A stretch of 64,000 nucleotides of DNA from Cristatella mucedo (taxonomy: Eukaryota > Bryozoa > Phylactolaemata > Cristatellidae): assembly GCA_009760855.2 (NCBI GenBank), contig WPIO01000026.1, forward strand, positions 496,001 through 560,000, read 5' to 3'. Of this stretch, positions 55,912 to 64,000 are shown piece by piece (position 1 is the first letter of the stretch; every line of letters begins with the position of its first letter). The notes below the pieces were generated by a model. That model made no database searches. It was not told the DNA's origin and saw only the letters and a program-made list of their open reading frames with translations. The translations under genes were made by a program, and so were the position numbers.

Positions 55912-57343
55912 CTCCGCCACTCTCGCCCTCCCTCCCTCGCTTTCTCCCCTATCTATCTCAATTGCCGGAGGCGTCATCCGAGCCGCTCGCTTGCTCTATC
56001 GACTGCCTCTGCACTCTCACTGACTCTGCACGAAGACGCGCTAATGGACGCCAGTCGTTGCCGTAAGTGCCGCATCGAGTGCCGGCCCAAGGCTCCCTAG
56101 CGCCAGCGAACGCTTAGCGCTTTACGGGACGCCAGCCGACGAGCGTTCGACGTTCACTCTGCCACGACGTGGAGGGAGGGACGCAAAGGAGCCGCTGCAA
56201 TGGCCACAGCCGCGATGACGCCGGTAGCTGGACGCACAGTCATCATTGAGCCGCTGTCGCTGTCGCCGAACGGAGGCCGCCATGGAGCAGCAAACGTACG
56301 TCTAGTGACAGCCAATTAATCTCTCCGCCAAGGCGACGACGCGGCAGTGAAAAAGCGTGGCCGCCACGACAGGAATCCTTAAGCGGCTCCTCGTCGCCGG
56401 CGGCGAATGGTTTCGGAAGAGCGGCAGGCTGCGCACAGCTCGCTGGCAGCACCACCAGAGGTCGCTCGCCGGCTGCGGTCCCGCCCCCCCCCCCCCGCTC
56501 GGGCACGGGAGCGCTCTCTCGCTAGCCCCCTCTAAAGGCGGCGGTGAACCGCTCCGCGGATGCGGCGGACGAACGTGGCGGGAGTTCGGACTGAGGAGCG
56601 GACGCGTCGAGCACTCAAGCGAACGACCCTAAGCGGGAAAGACGAAGCGGGCGGCTGCGAAAAGTCCAGAGCGGCCAATCGTCAGTGACGCTGCAGCCGT
56701 CGCACCGTCCGATGCCCAGACGGCCTTTGCCGCCAAATCGTCGACGGGTGGAGCTCGAGAGCGCTTCTTAGAGGGCGGGAGGGTCGTTCGCGAGCAGATC
56801 GGCGGCTGCGAGCGGAAGAGCAGCTGCTCGAGGCAGCGTAGCGGCGATGCGACGAGAGGACTTACCGAGCCTGGAACCGAAATATCCGGCTTGTCTGGCG
56901 AGCAGCCACGGATGCATGGAGAGCGGATCTGCGGCGGCGGCGGCGGCGGCAGCCGCCGCCGCCGCGCGAGCCTGAGCGGCGGCGAACAGCAGCGGTCCGA
57001 AGGGCTGCAGGCTGCCGGCTGCCGCAGCGGCAGCAGCGGCGGCCGACGGATGGCCCGGCAGTGCGGCGCCGGCCAGCGCCGGGCTGAGTCCCAGGTGCCC
57101 GACCAGACCAAGGCTCTCCAGATAGTGCTGCGACTCGTACAGGCTCTTGATCACGGCCGGCCCGAACGAGCTGTACGACTGTGAGTGCATGGCGGCGGTG
57201 GCCTGCGCCGTGGCCCTGGACGATGGCTGCAGCGGCGGCAGCTGTGGAGCGACGGCGGGCAGCCTTCCGGCATCCTTGTCGATCAGAGAGTCGATGCTGA
57301 AGCCGATGCCGGGCCGCTTGGCGCTTGGTACGATTGGCATCAT
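53765..57343 (-). CDS. EMX: EMX/empty spiracles class homeobox transcription factor (3 exons)
   Basis: The spliced CDS is 57343-56866, 54599-54430 and 54052-53765 (478+170+288 nt), encoding 311 residues. Near the N-terminus, [16 protein letters not shown] (residues 9-24) matches the EMX/ems start and contains an Engrailed-homology-like FSIDSLI (15-21), which typically recruits Groucho. Alanine runs lie at about 101-109 and 127-138. [12 protein letters not shown] (139-150) is the EMX hexapeptide-like motif. The homeodomain is residues 173-232, with F180 at HD position 8, W220, Q222 at HD position 50 and N223 at HD position 51; its segment [20 protein letters not shown] is highly EMX-like. An acidic tail ([10 protein letters not shown], then [10 protein letters not shown]) and a proline-rich end follow. 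The protein is a nuclear DNA-binding regulator; family roles are in head, brain and anterior patterning. The second intron falls between Q216 and V217 (LTETQ|VKVWFQ), a position shared by EMX genes. An in-frame TGA 60 nt upstream of the ATG supports the start. All splice sites are GT-AG and frames join exactly. Confidence 0.95.
54053..54429 (-). other. EMX intron 2
   Basis: 377 bp, GT-AG, interrupting the homeobox between homeodomain residues 44 and 45. It contains a purine-rich GACAGA/GAGACA microsatellite at about 54160-54310. Confidence 0.92.
54430..54599 (-). CDS. EMX: EMX exon 2
   Basis: Acceptor CCGTTTCAG ends at 54600 and the donor GTTAGC starts at 54429. The first two bases complete Gly160. 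It encodes [10 protein letters not shown] and homeodomain positions 1-44 up to LTETQ. Without splicing, the frame continues as SLATRRQRR, which is intron. Confidence 0.95.
55145..55378. promoter_or_regulatory. TAAT-core cluster in EMX intron 1, candidate enhancer
   Basis: GAATTAATTAGCGCGTTAG, GTTAATC, CATTAGCATGGTAATC, GTTATTTAATGAC, GCAATTACGCTAATTC and GTATTAATTATTAAAG fall within 230 bp of an otherwise GC-rich intron. Many are homeodomain-type ATTA cores, and ATCGATAAAC is also present. Enhancer function and autoregulation are inference. Confidence 0.4.
55530..55600 (+). repeat. SINE/LINE-B tail fragment in EMX intron 1
   Basis: ATGTGCAGTGCCTAGAAGGAG, ACCCGGTTCTCTTAGGGAG then TTCTAGAAAATATTATTCTTA: a diverged hairpin tail, opposite in orientation to EMX. 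It is the only TE trace I find inside the gene. Confidence 0.65.
55832..55905. repeat. (CT)n microsatellite in EMX intron 1
   Basis: About 35 uninterrupted CT units. On the EMX strand it is (GA)n, outside the polypyrimidine tract of the acceptor. Confidence 0.95.
56866..57343 (-). CDS. EMX: EMX exon 1 (coding part)
   Basis: Two ATGs in tandem at 57343; the first is taken, following an in-frame TGA 20 codons upstream. It encodes residues 1-159 plus one base, and ends in CTCG before the donor GTAAG (56865-56861). It carries the eh1-like, alanine-rich and HPWLL motifs. The open frame continues into intron 1 to 56768 but loses EMX similarity at the donor. Confidence 0.93.
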
Positions 57344-57519
57344 TCCGTAGACGGCGGCGTCGAAGCTCCTTAGGCGTCGTCGGCAGCCTGCGTAGCAGCG
57401 TCACTCGGGGCGGTGACTCCTGCGGCTGCTGCTACTGCTTTTGCGGATCTCGGGCGCGCGTGTCCCGTCTCCCTAAGGGTAAAGTACCGAAGTGTTTGCG
57501 GATCAATAGCTGGAGAGCT

Positions 57520-57660
57520 CTTATAAAGTAATAATGATTGCTTAACCACACAGAATCGCTTTGTAGATTAATGCGAACTGTCGCTGGATTGGCCACTCGA
57601 CGCTTACGGCTGCCGGTAGGAAATGGCTTCTATTGGGCTGCCACCTCGGGGCGGGGCGCA
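57520..57660 (-). promoter_or_regulatory. Candidate EMX core promoter (TATA, two CCAAT, GC box)
   Basis: On the minus strand, CTTTATAAG lies at 57528-57520. Upstream of it are CCAAT at 57592-57588 (GGCCAATCC) and CCAAT at 57636-57632 (GCCCAATAG), and a GC box GCCCCGCCCC at 57658-57648. If the TATA-like box is used, transcription would start near 57490, giving a 5' leader of about 150 nt. The order and spacing are those of a classical promoter; no transcript evidence. Confidence 0.45.
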
Positions 57661-57865
57661 TCAGGCGGACCCGCCCCCTTCTCTCAGCGGTGGCCGCGGC
57701 CGCTGGCTGCATCTGCCACTTCCAGTACGGCTGCACGCTTGGCTCTTAAATGACAAGGCGTCGCCAACCGTGCGGCGAAGGCGGTGTCGAGCGGGCGAAC
57801 ACGTACGCTGAAGAAGTGAAGAGGCAAAGAGAGCGAGACAAGAGATAGAAAGAGAGAGATAGAGT

Positions 57866-58310
<445 letters not shown>

Positions 58311-61100
58311 TGGATCGCTCCGACAGCTCGTTCGTAGGGTATACACGTCGCCGACGCGTACCGTCAGCGTAGGACGAGCGGTGAATGTCACGAGAAGGGC
58401 GATACGGCTGCTGCTACTGCTGCCTGCGAGGCTCGTCCGCCTCGGCAGCCAGATAGGTCCGGCTACCGCAGCGGTTGATTTGGGGGCGGCGTGCGGTCGT
58501 GGAGGTTCGCCGAAAGGTCGCCCGTGGGGGGGGGGTTGGCTGGCGGGTCGCCTAATCTACGCTCGAGTCCTGGCCCTGCGGAGCCACAAGTGGGCAAGTC
58601 GCCGGCGTTCGGCCTCTTAAGCCGCCGCCTTGTTCGACCCAGCGGTCGGTACTACCGCTGGCAAACTGCCGCCGCTGCCAAGCATCTCTTTCTGCTCTCG
58701 GAGCTGAAAGTTCGCCGGCGCCTCGGACGGAGGCGCGTGCGAGCCGTCCAGCACCGATCAGACGGCGGCGGCTGCACTGCCGTCGGAGTCGTGGCCCCCA
58801 CCCCACAACGGCGGCGCCGGCTCACGTCGCGACTGAGCGTCCTGCGCCGGCGGCGAGAAGCGGGAGACTTTCGGCTTCCTCCCGCCGCCGCCGCTGTCGC
58901 GAGCAGAGGCTCCGGACCACCCGACCGCTCGAGCGCCGCCGGCCGACGACGACGACGCTCGATCTCGGGAAGATCGCTTTCGCAGAAAGTCATTTGGCGA
59001 GATGTGAAAACAGCTGCGAACGGGTCTCGAGGGCGGGTGGGCCTCACTGACCGCCGTCTCCTGACACGACCCGGCGAGGCACTCGAGAGCAGACCTTCTC
59101 GTTCCTGATCACCTGGGGGGGGGGTGGAGGGGAGGAGACACCCAATCCATCCCAGCTCTGTGCTAGCACCTCGCTCTATTATCGCTCATCTTGGCTCGAA
59201 CGCTCTGCGATCAACTCGAGAGGGCCTCGAACGTACTAGCCTGCGGACGATTCGAGTGATCGAGTGCTCTCCGCTCTCTCGCCTGCGGAAGGCGTCGTCG
59301 TTCTCGTTCGGCGCGATGCTGGCTCGGCAAAGTCGACGGGAATTCAACGCGAAGAAGCATGATTTTTTTTGGGAACGTTTTGACGAAACCTTCGTTGGGT
59401 GCGGCTCTCGGCCTGCCCCTTAGGCCGGAGTGGCCTTGCTCTGGATAATGCCCTGCAAGATGTCACGTCGTAGCAGCGAAATAAAAAAGAACGGCGGACA
59501 GGAGCGATACGCATTCGTAGCCTAAGCGTCTTACCACCAAGCGTCGATGTGCTGCAGCGGGGCCTTGGCAGTCGTCGTCGGGGCGGCAACCGAATCCAGA
59601 TCGCGGATTCGCTGCTCTCACGTGCCTAGGTCGCTGACTGCGTCGCTCCGACACGCCCCAGAGTGTTCGCACATGCGCACACGGTGCGTCCCCGCCCGAA
59701 CGCGACTGACCGAACGCTGGCGGGCTCGGGTGCGAGACTCGGGGCACGTCGGCCCGTCTGTGCCGCCCGTCGAGCCGTCTGTCGCTGCTTGGGATCGTTG
59801 CAGTGGGGTTTCACGCGCAGCCTACGTACGCCCGGCGACCATGCGACGGTCATGGGCCTTCGCGTCCGCCATTGCGTCTCGGCGACGCCTGCGACGGCCG
59901 GCGTTCTGGGCGGCGTCTGAACGGGCGCTTCATGCGGTGCTGCTTCGCTGCTGCCAAGTGCCGCTCACGGAGAAAACGAGGCGACATCTGCCGAGCGAAA
60001 CATCTCCCGCGAGAAATGACCGGCGCTGCTCGCGTCAGCTATCTGCTGAAAAGGGGGAAAGTGACAAGTAAATAGCTGTAAATGGGTCTGAATCGACGGC
60101 AGATTTGTAAAGGTCTTTGCAATGTCCGTCCGACAAGGGCGTCGAGCCGCTAAACAAGAAAATGAGACCTGCGCATCCGACTCGGCCTGAGAAGTTGAAC
60201 TTGGACGCGCCTCATCCTCACTCCTCAAAAGGATAATTTGTCATGCAAAGGACGAGCTCGCGAAATCGATACGAAAGCCACGAGTAAGGCGACGTAAGCC
60301 ACGAGTGGCGCCGCCGACGCCGAACGTCCGCGGCAGGGCGGAAATTCTCGGCAGTTGCATTTCGGCGTTCGGAGCCGAGGTCTGCTACACTTCGTACCCC
60401 TCCCCCCTGGCTGCCAAACGGGGGAGGCGGGTGGGCATGCCTAGCCGCTGTCTCGCTCTTCCACCTCGGAACAGTACCGGACGCCTCGGCGGTTGTTCGC
60501 TGGAGCCGTCTGGTGACGAAACGCTTGCCGACATCGCAAGGCTGAGCTAGGACCGATGGAGTGAGAGCCGATTGTCCGCCGCCGATACCTAGCCTCCGAG
60601 CTCGCCGAGAACGAGAGACTCTCGCGATGCGGCGAGCTATTCTCGTTTGACTCATTTGAATTCGTCCGCTAGCATCACAATGTGTTGGATGGAGCTTAAT
60701 TGACGTCAACTCGCACCGCCCGCTGGTGGCACGCTCGGCTCGATCGACGTAAGCCGCCGCTGCCACCGCTGCCGCCAGTGGTGGCTCCTTCATCTCAATT
60801 AGAATGAGATTACCATTCTCTTTACGAGAGCGCCAAGCCGAGCGGCAATTGTCGTCCGACGCGTTAAAGGAAGGCAGCGAGCTGCAGAGCAGCCGAGACC
60901 TCGCCACAAAGGGCATTAACTGGCACGGTGACAAGAGAGTCCCTAACGATTGCCTCCGTCGAGCCTCAGCGGCTTCGCGCACGATCCGCTGTCGCGGTTG
61001 ACGGCCGACGACCGAGAGCCGGGCTCGGAGTGGGCAACCGCTCAGAGCCCCCTCGTGGCCACCGCTGTCGCACCGGTCGTTCACTCGGGAGTGGGTTAAG
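58311..61100. other. GC-rich sequence upstream of EMX, no gene assigned
   Basis: Overlapping frames of 60-205 codons on both strands are compositional. G runs of 10 occur near 58526 and 59115. AATTGACGTCAAC (a CRE-like TGACGTCA) at about 60699-60711 and CTCAATTAGAATGAGATTACC at about 60795-60815 are possible regulatory motifs. Confidence 0.4.
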
Positions 61101-61110
61101 GAGCGACAAC

Positions 61111-61750
<640 letters not shown>

Positions 61751-62100
61751 GGCGGCGCTTCGAGATCCGGGCTTGGCTCTGGCGCTGCTTCGAAAGCTGT
61801 CGGTTCGCAAGAAAAGAACGGCGGATCAGCGGCGGAAATGACTTGCGACGCCGCGCCACCTACAGACCATAAAGCGCCGGCTGAGGCGCAGGCAGTAGGA
61901 GCCACTGCCACTTCTCCGCTGCATCCGCACCTCTCGTCAGTCGCAGAAAGACTGCGCCTGCTTCGGCCGCATGCTGCAACTCGGTATCGCAAAGTTATTC
62001 GCTCTATTGCAGCAGTTGGCCAGCATTCCTCGCTGACCGCTCTGACCGTCGTCTCGACGCTTGAAATCTCCACCGGCTGAGCCGTCCGTCTCTCACAAAG
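61751..62100. other. Unassigned GC-rich sequence
   Basis: The frames here are extensions of the repeat-derived frames. No domain recognised. Confidence 0.4.
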
Positions 62101-62101
62101 G

Positions 62102-62277
62102 TACCTATTTATCGCAGCATTTAGTTAGCGGCTCTTTTGTTTTGTTTGTTTTTCAAGCATGATTTTACTTACTATTCTATTGCGTATCACTTTGCAGCAA
62201 ATGTAAAGCGCCTAGAAAGAGATTAAGTTCTCTGAGGGCGCTTTATCAAGTGCAATATCATTATTATTATTATTGTG
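62102..62277 (+). mobile_element. LINE-B 3' end
   Basis: GGTACCTATTTATCGCAGCATT corresponds to the last codons of the LINE-B ORF (HLFRIAF-stop region). After a deletion come TTTCAAGCATGATTTTACTTAC, TTGCAGCAAATGTAAAGCGCC, TAGAAAGAGATTAAGTTCTC, TGAGGGCGCTTTATCAAGTGC and (ATT)n. It is the most consensus-like hairpin in the window. Confidence 0.85.
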
Positions 62278-62532
62278 AATCGTCCTTTGTTTCTCGCTTA
62301 TGGGTGCTGACACTGTGCATGCTACAACTGTGCACGCTACCACTAACTATATGCTGACAATGTGCACGTCACCTTTAACCATGTTATGCTTGTTGATGTC
62401 GTTCTGTACGTTACACCACTAACCGTTTGATCATGCTTTCCGTATGAAAGTGAAGTTTACAACTTATGTAAAGTGCCCAGAAAGAGATTAGGTTTTCTGA
62501 GGGTGAAATACAAATGTATTATTATTATTAAC
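62278..62532 (+). mobile_element. LINE-B 3' end, second adjacent copy
   Basis: GTGAATCGTCCTTTGTTTC, then repeated GTGCTGACACTGTGCATGC-type units, GTTTGATCATGCTTTCCG, ATGTAAAGTGCCCAGAAAGAG, ATTAGGTTTTCTGAGGGTG and (ATT)n. It directly follows the previous copy in the same orientation. Confidence 0.8.
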
Positions 62533-62748
62533 CCACAGCTGCAATCGCGGCGTTGCAGTGAGGCCGACGTCCAGCTGACTATCTAGAGCCGAGCGGCAGG
62601 AGGAAACGGCCGAGCTCAAGAGCATAGCTAGATTAGCCAATGGCGACAGCCGCCGCGGTGGCTGCCGAGTGGCAGAGCCAGCGCCCATCGCGCCATCTTC
62701 GGCCACCAGCTCGTTCTTTTTTATCTTCACTGGTATTTCTATGCACAG

Positions 62749-62749
<1 letters not shown>

Positions 62750-62800
<51 letters not shown>

Positions 62801-62804
62801 CATA
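62750..62804. repeat. (CT)n-(AT)n microsatellite
   Basis: CT from about 62751 to 62770, AT to about 62795. Confidence 0.9.
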
Positions 62805-62806
62805 TG

Positions 62807-62822
62807 TATATAGAGAGCTGTG

Positions 62823-62910
<88 letters not shown>

Positions 62911-62926
62911 CACAGCTCTCTATATA
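62807..62926. repeat. (TA)n array inside a 17-bp inverted repeat
   Basis: TATATAGAGAGCTGTGC (62807-62823), about 43 TA units, then GCACAGCTCTCTATATA (62910-62926). The whole 120 bp is self-complementary. Confidence 0.95.
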
Positions 62927-62960
62927 CTTATATCAAGTACATTATATATATATATATATA

Positions 62961-64000
<1,040 letters not shown>

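Larger units (their letters stand above)
54600..56865 (-). other. EMX intron 1
   Basis: 2,266 bp with GT-AG ends. It contains a TAAT-core cluster (55145-55378), a LINE-B/SINE tail fragment (55530-55600), a (CT)n array (55833-55905) and a 13-C run near 56484. Frames within it (such as 56243-56506 minus) are not exons. Confidence 0.9.

Overview
The window is metazoan nuclear DNA. It has spliced genes, short tRNA-derived SINEs, non-LTR (LINE) elements with endonuclease and reverse transcriptase domains, several decayed DNA transposons and very abundant microsatellites. The one host gene I can reconstruct with confidence is a three-exon EMX/empty-spiracles class homeobox gene on the minus strand (CDS 57343 to 53765, 311 codons). 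Its homeodomain (LTETQ, RRTKHKR) resembles protostome ems more than vertebrate EMX as I recall them, so a protostome (possibly lophotrochozoan) is my best guess. I cannot place the species.

Layout. From 1 to about 45 kb the DNA is a TE graveyard. LINE family A is CR1/L2-like, with a 3' end of (TGTAA)n and a 3' flank beginning TATCTCCG when read on the complement. It has one nearly intact copy at 12.29-15.78 kb, longer decayed copies at 5.6-7.9 and 47.1-50.0 kb, and several 3' stubs. LINE family B is L2-like, with a 3' hairpin tail and (ATT)n end, and occurs as many broken copies in both orientations. Two SINE families occur: SINE-1 shares the hairpin tail of LINE-B, and SINE-2 has a different body. 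Single remnants are a MULE transposase (23.0-24.3 kb, beside an array of about 15-bp palindromes), a BED-finger hAT transposase (30.2-31.1 kb), a transposon-associated protein family (38.0-39.0 kb), a Gag-like fragment (42.1-42.5 kb) and a Tc1/mariner C-terminus (43.0-43.2 kb). A heptamer minisatellite with higher-order structure lies at 34.67-35.45 kb.

From about 45 to 62 kb the DNA becomes GC-rich and, apart from one LINE-A copy and its flanks (47.1-51.2 kb), almost free of TEs. This island carries EMX. The promoter has a TATA-like box, two CCAAT boxes and a GC box upstream of the ATG. Intron 1 is 2.27 kb and holds a cluster of TAAT cores, intron 2 is 377 bp, and a candidate poly(A) signal lies 0.6 kb past the stop. 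Long (GA)n, (GACA)n and (AT)n arrays and several runs of ten or more G or C flank the gene. The last 2 kb return to SINE/LINE tails and (CT)n-(AT)n arrays.

The gene calls rest on reading translated motifs by eye. TE family names are my own labels. Most long open frames elsewhere are by-products of microsatellites or GC-rich composition and are not annotated as genes.
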